Source: Cellulomonas sp. 73-92
GTDB taxonomy: Bacteria; Actinomycetota; Actinomycetes; Actinomycetales; Cellulomonadaceae
Assembly: GCF_001898175.1 (NCBI RefSeq)
Contig: NZ_MKTH01000018.1
Location: 1 to 64,000, forward strand
Length of the DNA: 64,000 bases
Direction of reading: 5' to 3'
Under the pieces are notes generated by a model that did not search any database, was not told the DNA's origin, and was given only the letters and a program-made list of their open reading frames with translations. Positions within the stretch are counted from its first letter, which is position 1; each line of letters opens with the position of its first letter. This document shows positions 49,931 through 58,655 of the stretch, piece after piece. The translations under genes were made by a program, and so were the position numbers.

Positions 49931-52558
49931 TCACGCGTCGTGCACTCGCTCCGCGGCGACGTGCGCGTGCGCGCCCCAGGGACCCGTGTCGGCGTCGCGC
50001 GGCACCTGCCGCGCCGGGCACGCGAAGCTGTGGGCGCCCGACCCGACGCGCCGCACCTCGTCGGCGCCCGGCAACACCACCTCCGCCGACGCCCCGGGCG
50101 GCACCGCCAGGTCGAGGCGGAACTCGTCGTCGTCGAGCCGCCACGCGACGTCGACGCGGCCGTACGGGGTGTCCTGCGCCACCGTCGCCCACGTCACGCC
50201 ACCGCCGGGCCGCGGGGCCACCCGCACCACGCGGTAGCCGGGAGCCGCGGGCGCGAGGCCGCCGAGCACGCGGCGCATCCAGTCGGCGATGCCGGCGAAC
50301 ACGGGGTGGTTGAACGACAGCATGTCGCCGGGGTTGAGCGAGCCGTCCGCGACCAGCGAGTCCCAGCGTTCCCAGAACGTCGTCGCGCCCCGCCGCACCG
50401 CCCAGCGCCAGCCCGGGATCCCGTCGTAGGCCAGCAGCCGGTACGCCAGGTGCACCAGGCCGCGCTCGGCCAGCACGTCCATGAGCGCGTACGTGCCGGG
50501 GTAGCCGGCCTGCACCTTCCCCCGTCGCCGGAGCAGCAGCACGAGACGGTCCAGCGCGGCGCCGCGCTTGCCCTCCGCGAGCGCACCCACGGCCAGCGCC
50601 AGGGCGTACGCCGTCTGGGAGTCGGAGACGACGAGCCCGTCCGCGGTGGTGTAGCGCGCGTCGAAGAACGCGAGGAGGCGGTCGAGCACGCTCGACATCT
50701 CCCCGCGGACGGCCTCGTCGCCCACGCTCGCCGCGGCGGCCGCCGCCAGCCGGGCCGAGCGGATGGCGCCGAGCGTCATCACCACGTCGTACTCGGTGAG
50801 CCCGTTCTCCGGGTTGTCCGGCGGCGCCGTCGGGTCGAGCCAGTCGCCGAACTGGAAGCCGGGCGAGGGGAACCCGGCGAGGACCTCTCCACTCACGCAG
50901 CGGACCCACGCCGCCATCGACGGGAGCTGGCGCGCGAGCGCCCCGAGGTCCCCGAAGCGCTCGACCATGGTCGCCGGTGCCATGCAGGCGGCGTCGCTGA
51001 ACACGGCCACCGGGTAGTCACCGGGGAACGGCTCCAGCGGGACCGCGGGGACCACCATGGTCGGCGAGCCGTTGGGCCGCTGGTCGCAGGCGAGGTCCTC
51101 CAGCCAGGAGTCGAGCAGGCCGGAGGTGTCGTACAGCGACGCCGCGGTGGGCGCGTAGTGCGCGGCGTCGCCGATCCAGCCGAGCCGCTCGTCCCGCAGC
51201 ATGCAGTCGGTGGGCACGTCGAGCATGTTGTCGCCGATGCCCCGCACGGCGTTCTCGTGCAGCCGGGTCAGCTCGTCGTCGGAGGACGAGAACCAGCCCG
51301 TGCGCCGCACCGCGTTGCGCACCAGGCGCCCGACGAGCTCGTCGCGCACCACCACCCCGGCCGGGTCGTCGACCTGGACGTAGCGGAACGAGCGGAACGT
51401 GAAGGACGGCTCCCACACGAGCTCGCCGGCGGCGCCCACCGTCACGCGGTCCGTGTTGCGGGCGGTGCGCTGGGGGCGCACCCCCAGCTCGCCGTCGTCG
51501 AGCACCTCGGCGAAGCGGAGCGTCACGACGCTGCCGGGCCGGCCGCGCAGCCGCAGGCGGACGTGCCCGGTGATCACCTGGCCCAGGTCGGCGACCGTCG
51601 CGCCCGAGGGGGTGGACAGCCACGCCCGGACCGCCACGGCGGCGACCGCGCGGATGGCCGGGAACTGCGGCCCGACGAGGCGCGCCGGCGGCAGGGGCCC
51701 GAGGTCGACCGGCCGCCACCGCGAGTCGTCGAACCCCGGCCGGTCCCATCCGGCCGGCTCGTCGTCGGCGACGAAGGTCTCGCCGTCGTAGAACGACGTT
51801 GCGGCGATGCCGCCGCTGCCGGCTCGCCACGCGCCGTCGCTCGTCACCACGGTGACGGTGCCGTCCGCGGCGGTGAGCTCGAGCTGGACGACGAGCCCGG
51901 TGCGGTCGCCCGAGGTGTGCCGCAGCCCGCCCTGCCACCACCCGAGCCGGCCGGCGAACCAGCCGTCCGCCAGGCGCGCACCGATCGCGTTCGCCCCTGC
52001 GTGCACCAGGTCCGTCACGTCGTGGACCTGGTAGCGCAGCCGGTGCCGGTAGCTGGTCCACCCCGGCGCCAGCCGGTCCTCGCCGACGCGCACGCCGTTG
52101 AGGAACAGCTCGTACACGCCGTGCGCGGTCGTGTACAGGCGCGCGCGCACCACGTCGCCGACGACGAAGTCGCGCCGCAGGTAGGAGCAGCGGTCGTCGC
52201 CGTCCCGGGCCGGCAGGACGAGGCTTGCGTGCCAATCGCCGCGCTCCAGCAGCCCCGCCTCGATCCGCAGCGGCGCCGACCAGTCGCCCGTCCCGTCCGG
52301 GCCCGTGACCCGCACCGCCACGTCGACGACGTCGCGCGACGCGAGCGGCTCGAACGGCCACGCGACGAGCACCTGGTCCGGCCCGGTGGCCGGCGGCGCC
52401 TCGCGCCACGGCTCCCCCGGCCGCCGGATGCGCGCCTGATGGGCGCTCTGCACCCACCCGTCGGTGCCGCCGGCCACCTGCCAGGACAGGCGGGGCCGGG
52501 CGACGCCGACCACCCCGTCGGTGACGTGCTCGGCGCGCAGCGCCGTGACGTGCGGCAT
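49931..52558 (-). CDS. GH78 alpha-L-rhamnosidase
   Basis: An 875-residue glycoside hydrolase releasing terminal alpha-L-rhamnose. Order of parts: an N-terminal fibronectin-like domain (RPRLSWQVAGG), the jelly-roll domain with YTTAHGVYELFLNGVRVG and LAPGWTSYRHRLRYQ, a linker beta domain, then the six-hairpin catalytic domain with the general-acid motif RDERLGWIGDA and later GFQFGDWLDP and WERWDS. The ATG at 52558 begins the mature-looking sequence directly: no signal peptide, so the enzyme is cytoplasmic and acts on imported rhamnosides. It is the last gene of the importer operon. Confidence 0.92.
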   Translation of the reverse strand: MPHVTALRAEHVTDGVVGVARPRLSWQVAGGTDGWVQSAHQARIRRPGEPWREAPPATGPDQVLVAWPFEPLASRDVVDVAVRVTGPDGTGDWSAPLRIEAGLLERGDWHASLVLPARDGDDRCSYLRRDFVVGDVVRARLYTTAHGVYELFLNGVRVGEDRLAPGWTSYRHRLRYQVHDVTDLVHAGANAIGARLADGWFAGRLGWWQGGLRHTSGDRTGLVVQLELTAADGTVTVVTSDGAWRAGSGGIAATSFYDGETFVADDEPAGWDRPGFDDSRWRPVDLGPLPPARLVGPQFPAIRAVAAVAVRAWLSTPSGATVADLGQVITGHVRLRLRGRPGSVVTLRFAEVLDDGELGVRPQRTARNTDRVTVGAAGELVWEPSFTFRSFRYVQVDDPAGVVVRDELVGRLVRNAVRRTGWFSSSDDELTRLHENAVRGIGDNMLDVPTDCMLRDERLGWIGDAAHYAPTAASLYDTSGLLDSWLEDLACDQRPNGSPTMVVPAVPLEPFPGDYPVAVFSDAACMAPATMVERFGDLGALARQLPSMAAWVRCVSGEVLAGFPSPGFQFGDWLDPTAPPDNPENGLTEYDVVMTLGAIRSARLAAAAAASVGDEAVRGEMSSVLDRLLAFFDARYTTADGLVVSDSQTAYALALAVGALAEGKRGAALDRLVLLLRRRGKVQAGYPGTYALMDVLAERGLVHLAYRLLAYDGIPGWRWAVRRGATTFWERWDSLVADGSLNPGDMLSFNHPVFAGIADWMRRVLGGLAPAAPGYRVVRVAPRPGGGVTWATVAQDTPYGRVDVAWRLDDDEFRLDLAVPPGASAEVVLPGADEVRRVGSGAHSFACPARQVPRDADTGPWGAHAHVAAERVHDA

Positions 52559-52566
52559 GCGGTCCC

Positions 52567-53607
52567 CTAGCCGGCGACGACGGCGGCCCGGGCCCGCTCG
52601 TAGGCGGCCACGAGCCGTGCCTGCACCGCCACCTCGGCCGGATCGGCCACCGCGAGGTCCGGGTGCTCCCGGCGCCAGGCGAGGATCTGGTAGACCTCCC
52701 GCTCGAACACGCGGCTCGGCCGGAAGCCCGGGACGTAGCTGCGGATCTTCGTGGTGTCGTAGACCTCCGAGTGCGACAGGTCGCCGTCGAGCAGGCCCGA
52801 CCAGAACCAGTCCGGCTCGGCCAGCATGATGAGGTCGGTCGGCAGGTGGAGGATCGTCGGCTCGACACCGAGCGCGTGCCCGATCGCCTGGTAGATCTGG
52901 TTCCAGCTGAGGACGTCGTCGCTCGTGATGTGGAACGCCTCGCCGAACGCGCTGCGCCGTCCCAGCAGCCCGACGAGCCCGACCGCCAGGTCGGCGGCGT
53001 GCGTGAAGGTCCACAGCGACGTGCCGTCGCCCTGCACCACGACGGGCTCGCCGCGCTCGATCCGGTCCACGACCGCCCAGCCCCCCGCGAGCGGCGCGAT
53101 CGCCTCGTCGTAGGTGTGCGCGGGCCGCACGATCGTCACCGGGAACCCCTGGCGCGCGAACGCGTCAAGGAAGACCTTCTCGGCCTCGACCTTGTCGCGC
53201 ATGTAGGCGTGCTCGGGGTTGTGCGCGTAGGTGGACTCGCTGACCGGACCCTTCGGCAGCGGCCGGTGGTAGACCGACGCCGACGAGATGTGCACGTAGT
53301 GGCTGTTGACGCCGGTGAACAGCTCGACGTTGCGCGCCGCGCCCTCGGCATCGAAGCAGAGGAAGTTGACGACGGCGTCGAAGTGCCGGTCCCGCAGCGC
53401 CGCGCGGACGCTCGCCGGGTCCGTGATGTCGCCGGTCAGCACCTCGACCCCCGCGGGCAGGGGGCGGAGCCGCGAGCTGCGCCCGCGGTTGAGCACGCTC
53501 ACCGCGAGCCCCTGGGAGACGGCCTCCGCGACGCAGGAGCCGCTGATCGCGCCCGTGCCGCCGACGAAGAGGACGGAGAAGTAGTCGCTCATGGCCGTGG
53601 CGCTCAC
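52567..53607 (-). CDS. NAD-dependent epimerase/reductase (SDR extended type)
   Basis: A 346-residue Rossmann protein. The NAD(P) motif is VLFVGGTGAISGSC, an atypical GGTGxIS pattern seen in isoflavone-reductase and RNA-binding-like SDRs; VHISSASVYHRPL carries the catalytic Ser/Tyr area, though the expected YxxxK appears as YMRDKVEAEK. The GTG at 53607 overlaps the tautomerase stop (GTGA); an internal ATG at 53592 (MSDYFSV) is an alternative. It probably oxidises or epimerises a sugar or glycoside released from the imported oligosaccharide; substrate unknown. Confidence 0.8.
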   Translation of the reverse strand: MSATAMSDYFSVLFVGGTGAISGSCVAEAVSQGLAVSVLNRGRSSRLRPLPAGVEVLTGDITDPASVRAALRDRHFDAVVNFLCFDAEGAARNVELFTGVNSHYVHISSASVYHRPLPKGPVSESTYAHNPEHAYMRDKVEAEKVFLDAFARQGFPVTIVRPAHTYDEAIAPLAGGWAVVDRIERGEPVVVQGDGTSLWTFTHAADLAVGLVGLLGRRSAFGEAFHITSDDVLSWNQIYQAIGHALGVEPTILHLPTDLIMLAEPDWFWSGLLDGDLSHSEVYDTTKIRSYVPGFRPSRVFEREVYQILAWRREHPDLAVADPAEVAVQARLVAAYERARAAVVAG

Positions 53608-53972
53608 TCGCTCAGCGGGGCGCCGGAGTACCAGTCCTCGAACCCGACCTCGACGACGCTGATGAGCACGTCGTCGTGCCGGACGCCGGCGGCCTCGAGG
53701 TGGCGCGCCACGGCGGTGTACATCCGCTGCTTCACGTCCGCCGGGAACATGTGGACCATCGTCACGCGGATGAGCACCAGGTCCCGGCGGTCGGCCCCGC
53801 CGAAGTCGGGAGAGAAGACGATCTCGCCCTCGTCGTGCGGTCGGTAGACCTGGAACAGGTCGTCGGCGGGCATGTCGAGACCCTCGATGAGTCCGGCGTG
53901 GATCGCCTTCGAGATCGCCTCGCCCTTGGCCTGGAAGAGGTCGCGCCGGAGGTCGACTTGGATCATGGGCAT
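53604..53972 (-). CDS. Tautomerase-superfamily protein
   Basis: A 122-residue protein beginning MPMIQVDL, so removal of Met would expose the catalytic N-terminal proline of 4-oxalocrotonate tautomerase relatives. Two beta-alpha-beta units are apparent (KGEAISKAIHAGLIEGLDM, DVKQRMYTAVARHLEAAGV). A paralogue lies across the regulator at 60401. The ATG has AAGGAG upstream and follows the permease stop by 18 bases. A role in enolising a keto-sugar or keto-acid is plausible; the pairing with sugar dehydrogenases is unexplained. Confidence 0.8.
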   Translation of the reverse strand: MPMIQVDLRRDLFQAKGEAISKAIHAGLIEGLDMPADDLFQVYRPHDEGEIVFSPDFGGADRRDLVLIRVTMVHMFPADVKQRMYTAVARHLEAAGVRHDDVLISVVEVGFEDWYSGAPLSE

Positions 53973-53990
53973 CGTGCTGTGTCTCCTTGG

Positions 53991-54779
53991 TTACTTGAGG
54001 GCGCCGGCGGACAGGCCGCGCTCGAAGTTCTTCTGCATGAGGACGTAGGCCAGGACGGTCGGGACGGCGGTCATGACGGCGGCGGCGAGGATCTTCGTCT
54101 GGTCGTTCGTGTACTCCCCGACGAAGAACTGGGGCAGCAGCGTGACCACCTGCCTGCTGCGGTCCTGGAGGAACACCAGCGGGAGCAGGTAGCTGTTCCA
54201 GGAGTTGATGAGCGTCAGGACGACGACGGCCGACGCGATCGGCCTGGTCAGCGGCAGGACGATGTGCCAGAACGTCTGGACCACGCTGGCGCCGTCGATG
54301 CGCCCGGCGTCGATGAGCTCCGTCGGGATCCCGTCGAAGTAGTTGCGCGTGAGCAGGATGACGAACGGCAGCTGGAGCGCGGCCAGCGGCAGCACCACGG
54401 CGGTGAGCGTGTTGTACAGGTGCAGCTGCGTCGCCGTGACGAACAGCGGCGACAGCAGGATGACCTCGGGCAGCGTCAGCGCCGCCAGCATCAGCCAGAA
54501 GTAGACCTCCTTGCCGAAGATGTGGAGCTTGGAGAACCCGAACGACGCCGTCATCGACAGCACGTAGACGATCGCGATGACGCTTGCGGCGAGGATCGCC
54601 GAGTTGCGGAAGAACGTCGGGATCACCCCGGTGTCCCAGACGACGACGAAGTTGCGCCAGCCGATGCCGCCCAGCGCGCCGATGACCATCTGCACCAGGG
54701 GCAGCAGGAACGGGACCGTCAGGAGGAACAGGACGACCTGGAGGATGACCCGCGAGCTGCGACGACGGAGCTCGAACAT
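53991..54779 (-). CDS. ABC sugar permease, MalG type
   Basis: A 262-residue permease of the CUT1 class. It starts at ATG 54779, which shares one base with the previous stop (TGATG). Six membrane segments follow; the EAA loop is LIDAGRIDGASVVQTFWHI. QVVLFLLTVPFLLPLVQMV is the first span. It should pair with the gene at 54779-55717 to import xylo- or rhamno-oligosaccharides. No ATPase is encoded here, so a shared ATPase is assumed. Confidence 0.9.
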   Translation of the reverse strand: MFELRRRSSRVILQVVLFLLTVPFLLPLVQMVIGALGGIGWRNFVVVWDTGVIPTFFRNSAILAASVIAIVYVLSMTASFGFSKLHIFGKEVYFWLMLAALTLPEVILLSPLFVTATQLHLYNTLTAVVLPLAALQLPFVILLTRNYFDGIPTELIDAGRIDGASVVQTFWHIVLPLTRPIASAVVVLTLINSWNSYLLPLVFLQDRSRQVVTLLPQFFVGEYTNDQTKILAAAVMTAVPTVLAYVLMQKNFERGLSAGALK

Positions 54780-55717
54780 CAGGCGCTCGCCCCCTTCCGG
54801 TTGGCGCGGCCGATGACGAGGGCGCCGGCCACCGCGAGCACGAGCAGGACGATCGAGATCGCCGCCGCGTAGCCGATGTGCGCCTGCCGGATGCCCATCC
54901 GGTAGATGTACGTGCCGAGGAACTCGGTCGAGTGGTAGGGCCCGCCCGTCGTGACCAGGTAGGGGATGTCGAAGGTCTTGAGGGCCCCGATGAAGCCGAG
55001 CATCGCGAGCGACACGGTGGTGCCCCGGCAGCCGGGCCACACGATGTACCACAGCGTCCGCAGGTTGCCGGCCCGGTCGAGCCGGGCGGCCTCGAGCAGC
55101 TCGGGCTCGATCTGGCTCATCGCGGCGTAGTAGAGGATGAAGGTCAGGCCGGTCCACTGCCACACCGTGATGAGCATGAGCGCGGGCAGTGCTGTCTTGC
55201 CGTCCGCGAGCCACGGGTGGGCCAGCGACCCGAGCCCCACGTGGCGCAGGATCCAGTTCGCCATGCCGTCGTCGGCGTAGATGAGCCGGAACACCGGCGC
55301 CATCGTCGCCGGCGCGAGCACGGTCGGGATGAAGATGACGACCTTGTGCAGCATCGCGAACCTCACCCGCGAGTGCATGATCGCCGCCAGGACGAAGCCC
55401 AGGGCCGTCTGGACGGTGAAGGTCACCACGTAGAAGACGGCGGTGTGCCGCAGCGCCGCCCAGAACACCGGGTCGGCGAACATCTTGGTGAAGTTGCCCA
55501 GGCCCACCGCCTTCGCCGTAGGGGCCAGGCCGTCCCAGTCCAGCGTCGAGATGTAGCCGGTGTAGAAGACCGAGTAGTAGATGAGCCCGACCACGAAGAC
55601 GAAGGCGGGCAGGATCCAGGGCAGGCCGTTGAGATGCGTGCCGTGCTTGCGGCGGCGCCCGTCCGCTTCGGCGGCGCGGCCGGCTGTCGTCGTGGTCGTC
55701 AGTGACGTCGTCGTCAT
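54779..55717 (-). CDS. ABC sugar permease, MalF type
   Basis: A 312-residue permease. After a Thr-rich, basic cytoplasmic N-terminus the first span is LPWILPAFVFVVGLIYYSVF. The EAA loop reads LLEAARLDRAGNLRTLWYIV, in which the usual DGA is DRA. Six spans in all. It is the second gene of the operon, separated from the binding protein by 75 bases containing a 16-bp hairpin. Confidence 0.9.
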   Translation of the reverse strand: MTTTSLTTTTTAGRAAEADGRRRKHGTHLNGLPWILPAFVFVVGLIYYSVFYTGYISTLDWDGLAPTAKAVGLGNFTKMFADPVFWAALRHTAVFYVVTFTVQTALGFVLAAIMHSRVRFAMLHKVVIFIPTVLAPATMAPVFRLIYADDGMANWILRHVGLGSLAHPWLADGKTALPALMLITVWQWTGLTFILYYAAMSQIEPELLEAARLDRAGNLRTLWYIVWPGCRGTTVSLAMLGFIGALKTFDIPYLVTTGGPYHSTEFLGTYIYRMGIRQAHIGYAAAISIVLLVLAVAGALVIGRANRKGASA

Positions 55718-55737
55718 GGTGTCCCCTCCAGGCCGGC

Positions 55738-55781
55738 GCTCCGGCCGGGCGCGCGCAGGGTGACCCGCGCCCGGCCGGAGC
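55738..55781 (-). terminator. Intra-operon 16-bp hairpin after the binding-protein gene
   Basis: GCTCCGGCCGGGCGCG and its perfect complement enclose a 12-base loop between the binding-protein stop and the first permease start. Such hairpins commonly stabilise the upstream message or partly terminate, so that binding protein is made in excess over permeases. Confidence 0.6.
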
Positions 55782-55792
55782 CCCGAGGTCCG

Positions 55793-57211
55793 TCAGCCGT
55801 TGCTCTGCTGCGCCTGCTGCAGGGTCTTGGTGGCCTGGTCCGGCGTGGCCTGGCCGGCCGCGACGGTGGACAGGGCCTGCATGAGCGCCTGGTTCATGTC
55901 GGCGTTGATCGTCGCGAACCGGGGGTTGTCGGTGACCGCGGAGGCGCGCTGGACGAGGTCCTTCTCCGGGCCCTGCTGCTTGTCGGGGTTGACGAGCTTG
56001 ACGTTGTCCCAGTTGGGCGTGACCGACTTGAGCGCCGGGATGAGGTTGAGGCTGTCGGCGATGGCCTGCTGGCCCGCGGTCGACGTGCCCATCCAGACGG
56101 CGAACGCGGTGGCCGCCTCCTGGTTGGACGACTTGGCGCTGACGCCCTGGCCGTAGTCCACGTCACCGAAGAGGCTGCCGGTGTTGCCCGTGCCCGCGAT
56201 GTCCGGGAAGTTGATCGGGATCATCGTGAACGGCTTGTCGGTCGAGCCGGCCGCCTGCATCGCGGACTGCATGACGTTCGGGATGAGGTACTGGCTGTAC
56301 CACGTGCCCATCATGACCATCGCGTACTTCTGGGACATGAAGGCGTTGTTGGCGTCCGGGTACTGCATCTGGCCGAGCGCACCGTCCTGCATGATCCCGT
56401 CCGTGAACAGGCCCTTCCAGAGCTGGAAGGCCTTGACGAGGTTCGGGTCGGTCCACGGCACCTCGCCGCGCGTCGCCTTGATGAACGTCCCCGGGGAGAC
56501 GTTGTCGGCGATCGCGTGGAGCGTGTCGATGTTGAACGCGCCCTGGTTGGCGCCCTGGACGAAGCAGCCGACGTTGTTCTTCTTGAACGTCGCGCAGACG
56601 TTCTTCCAGTCGTCGTACGTCTTGGGCGGCGTGAGGCCGTACTTGTCGAAGAGGTCCTGGTTGATCCAGATGGTGCCGGCGAACACGGCGCCGGCGGCCA
56701 GGGCCTTGAGCTGCCCGTCGACGGTCAGCGCGGAGACGCCGGTGGTGGCGAGCTTGCTCTTCCAGTCCGACCCGAGGGCGGCCTGGACGGCGGGGGTGAG
56801 GTCGATCGCGCTGCCGCCGAACACGGCGACGCCGCCGTTCGCCGAGCCCGCGGACATCTGGTAGACGTCCAGGCCCGAGCTGTTGCCGAGCGCCGGGCGC
56901 ACGGCCGCGTCGTAGTCGTCGATCGAGGTCTGCTTCCAGGTGACCTTGATGTTCGGGTAGTCCTTGTTGAACTGGGCGATGTACTGCTCGTTCACCGGCG
57001 AACCGGGCGTGTAGCCCCACCACACGACGTTGCCCGACAGGTCCTTCGGCGCCACCCCGCCGCCGGTGGTCACCGCGGTGGGAGCCCCGGTCGAGGTGCC
57101 CGTGCCGTTGGTGCTCGTGCTCACGCAGCCGGCCAGGGCGGCCATGGCGAGCGACGCGACGGCTCCGAGGGCCACCGCCTTCGTCCTGCCTGCTCGTGGT
57201 GCTAGCGACAT
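55793..57211 (-). CDS. ABC sugar-binding lipoprotein
   Basis: A 472-residue extracellular solute-binding protein of the CUT1 class. The signal AVALGAVASLAMAALAGC ends in a lipobox; a Thr/Gly-rich linker follows, then VVWWGYTPGSPVNEQYIAQF, VYQMSAGSANGG, IWINQDLFDKYGLTPPKTYDDW and KYAMVMMGTWYS, all typical. The ATG at 57211 has AAAGGGAAG upstream; an ATG 21 bases upstream is less well placed. It is the first gene of the operon, whose promoter and LacI-type sites lie at 57334-57425. The ligand is probably a xylan- or rhamnose-derived oligosaccharide. Confidence 0.92.
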   Translation of the reverse strand: MSLAPRAGRTKAVALGAVASLAMAALAGCVSTSTNGTGTSTGAPTAVTTGGGVAPKDLSGNVVWWGYTPGSPVNEQYIAQFNKDYPNIKVTWKQTSIDDYDAAVRPALGNSSGLDVYQMSAGSANGGVAVFGGSAIDLTPAVQAALGSDWKSKLATTGVSALTVDGQLKALAAGAVFAGTIWINQDLFDKYGLTPPKTYDDWKNVCATFKKNNVGCFVQGANQGAFNIDTLHAIADNVSPGTFIKATRGEVPWTDPNLVKAFQLWKGLFTDGIMQDGALGQMQYPDANNAFMSQKYAMVMMGTWYSQYLIPNVMQSAMQAAGSTDKPFTMIPINFPDIAGTGNTGSLFGDVDYGQGVSAKSSNQEAATAFAVWMGTSTAGQQAIADSLNLIPALKSVTPNWDNVKLVNPDKQQGPEKDLVQRASAVTDNPRFATINADMNQALMQALSTVAAGQATPDQATKTLQQAQQSNG

Positions 57212-57333
57212 CTCGCTTCCCTTTCTCGTCATTGAGGCATTCGCTGCGGGGAGAGATCTCCGCGGATCTGGTCGAGCGCGGGGCTGCGGCACCGTGGGTA
57301 CCGCGCCTCAGCCCGTCCTCCTCGACGGGCATG

Positions 57334-57342
57334 GAAACTTTC
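57334..57342. promoter_or_regulatory. LacI-type operator GAAACTTTC
   Basis: GAAACTTTC, partly overlapped by CGTTTC, lies about 16 bases downstream of the predicted start of the importer transcript. Sites of this GAAA-TTTC form bind LacI-family xylan/xylose regulators in actinobacteria. Related sites are at 57416 and 58613. Confidence 0.55.
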
Positions 57343-57364
57343 GTTTCGGCTTTCTGTGGACGTC

Positions 57365-57393
57365 ACGCTAGCCGAGGGCGCCCGCGGGGGCAA
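57365..57393 (-). promoter_or_regulatory. Promoter of the sugar importer operon
   Basis: On the minus strand TTGCCC (57393-57388) and TAGCGT (57370-57365) are spaced by 17 bases, a good actinobacterial promoter. The expected start is near 57358, leaving the GAAACTTTC site just inside the transcript region. Confidence 0.6.
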
Positions 57394-57414
57394 GAGGCAC
57401 AAACCCGACACGCC

Positions 57415-57425
57415 CCGAAACGTTG
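57415..57425. promoter_or_regulatory. Second LacI-type operator, CGAAACGTTGC
   Basis: CGAAACGTTGC has the central CG of classical LacI sites (GAAACGTT). It lies upstream of the -35 of the importer promoter, positioned for looping with the site at 57334. Confidence 0.45.
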
Positions 57426-57537
57426 CCGGATCGCAACATGAAGGGACGAGGCGCGGTGGACGGCTCGTCCGACGCGGCGGGCGCACGCCGGCTGGCGGCC
57501 GACCGGCGGCCGTTCGCGCGAAGGTCAGGCGGGAGCG

Positions 57538-58545
57538 CTACCGCGGGACGCGGGCGGTGGACTCGCGGACGATCACCGAGGAGGCGAGCTCGATGTGCTG
57601 CGCCGGACGCGACGGGTCGCGGGACAGCTCGATGACGATCCGCGTGGCCTCGCGGGCCATGTCCGCCAGCGGCTGGTGCACCGTCGTCAGCTGCGGGGAG
57701 ATCCACTGGCACAGCTCGACGTCGTCGAAGCCGACGACGGACAGGTCCTTGGGGATCCGCAGGCCGCTCTGGCGGGCGGCCTGGTAGACGCCGTACGCCT
57801 GCTCGTCCGAGCCGCTGATGATCGCGGTGGGCCGCTCCGGCAGCGCCAGCAGGTCCAGGCCGTGGCGCACGCCGCCGCTGACGAGCGAGTCGCCGTACCG
57901 CACCAGCGCCGGGTCGTAGGCGATGCCCGCCCGCTGGAGCGCCGAGCGGTAGCCGTCGAGGCGGTCCTGGTGGCAGGACAGGTCGATCGGCCCGGTGATG
58001 ACGGCGATCCGGCGGTGCCCGAGGCCGATGAGGTGCTCGGTCGCGTCGCGCGCACCCGCCCAGTCGGTCGCCGCCACGGTCGTCAGGTTCTGGTCGCCGG
58101 CGCCCACGGGGTCGACGAGGACGATCGGCATCCGCAGCCGGTCGAGCTCGGCCTGCGCGGCGGGCAGCAGGCGTGACACGACGAGGACCACGCCGTCCGA
58201 GCCGCGCTCCGCGAGGTGGTCCAGCCAGTCCGGCGCGCCCACGGGGTTGCCGTGGGTCGTCGTGACGACGAGGTCGAAACCGAGGCGCGCGGCCTCGTTC
58301 TGCGCGCCGCGCAGCAGCGCGGTGGCCCACTGCGTGTCGAGGCTGGAGATGACGAAGTCGATGAGTCCCGAGCCCTGGACGCCACGGCCCCGACGCCGGT
58401 ACCCGTGCTCCGACAGGAGGCGCTCCACCTCGCTGCGGGTGTGCGGCGAGACCCCCTTGCGTCCGTTGAGCACCTTCGAGACGGTCGGCACCGAGACGCC
58501 CGCCACCGCCGCGATCTCGGCGATCGTGACCGGACGGCCGTTCAT
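57538..58545 (-). CDS. LacI-family regulator of the xylan/rhamnoside locus
   Basis: A 335-residue regulator. Helix-turn-helix TIAEIAAVAGVSVPTVSKVLNGRKG, hinge SEHGYRRRGRG, and a sensor domain with IDFVISSLDTQWATALLRGA, VDPVGAG, IGLGHRRIAVITGP, AIISGSDEQAYGVYQAARQ and VVGFDDVELCQWISPQLTT. That pattern is close to actinobacterial regulators of xylan use. It lies between the importer operon and the divergent oxidoreductase/hydrolase operon, and GAAAC-type sites lie at both promoters, so it probably represses both and itself. Effector: likely a xylo-oligosaccharide or derived sugar. Confidence 0.92.
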   Translation of the reverse strand: MNGRPVTIAEIAAVAGVSVPTVSKVLNGRKGVSPHTRSEVERLLSEHGYRRRGRGVQGSGLIDFVISSLDTQWATALLRGAQNEAARLGFDLVVTTTHGNPVGAPDWLDHLAERGSDGVVLVVSRLLPAAQAELDRLRMPIVLVDPVGAGDQNLTTVAATDWAGARDATEHLIGLGHRRIAVITGPIDLSCHQDRLDGYRSALQRAGIAYDPALVRYGDSLVSGGVRHGLDLLALPERPTAIISGSDEQAYGVYQAARQSGLRIPKDLSVVGFDDVELCQWISPQLTTVHQPLADMAREATRIVIELSRDPSRPAQHIELASSVIVRESTARVPR

Positions 58546-58578
58546 GCGAGGACCCCCTTGCCGCAGGTCGGGCGGAGG

Positions 58579-58606
58579 TTGACGCCCGGCATCACGCTGC
58601 TATCGT
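58579..58606 (+). promoter_or_regulatory. Promoter of the oxidoreductase/hydrolase operon
   Basis: TTGACG (58579-58584) and TATCGT (58601-58606) are separated by 16 bases, the best promoter match in the window. The start would be near 58613, exactly where an operator begins. On the opposite strand TACGAT at 58607-58602 could be the -10 for lacI. Confidence 0.7.
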
Positions 58607-58612
58607 AGCGGC

Positions 58613-58633
58613 CGGAAACTTCCGACGAAAGTT
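58613..58633. promoter_or_regulatory. LacI-type operator, CGGAAACTTCCG plus CGAAAGTT
   Basis: A near-palindrome CGGAAACTTCCG (58613-58624) followed by CGAAAGTT (58626-58633) covers the predicted start site of the plus-strand operon and lies between the divergent promoters. Repressor bound here would block both. Confidence 0.6.
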
Positions 58634-58655
58634 GCTCTACTGGCAAGGGGGCCAG

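Larger units (their letters stand above)
57212..57537. other. 326-base regulatory region of the importer operon
   Basis: Between the binding-protein gene and the end of lacI there is no coding sequence I can support. It holds a minus-strand promoter, two LacI-type sites and a leader of about 145 bases with no recognised riboswitch. Confidence 0.6.
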
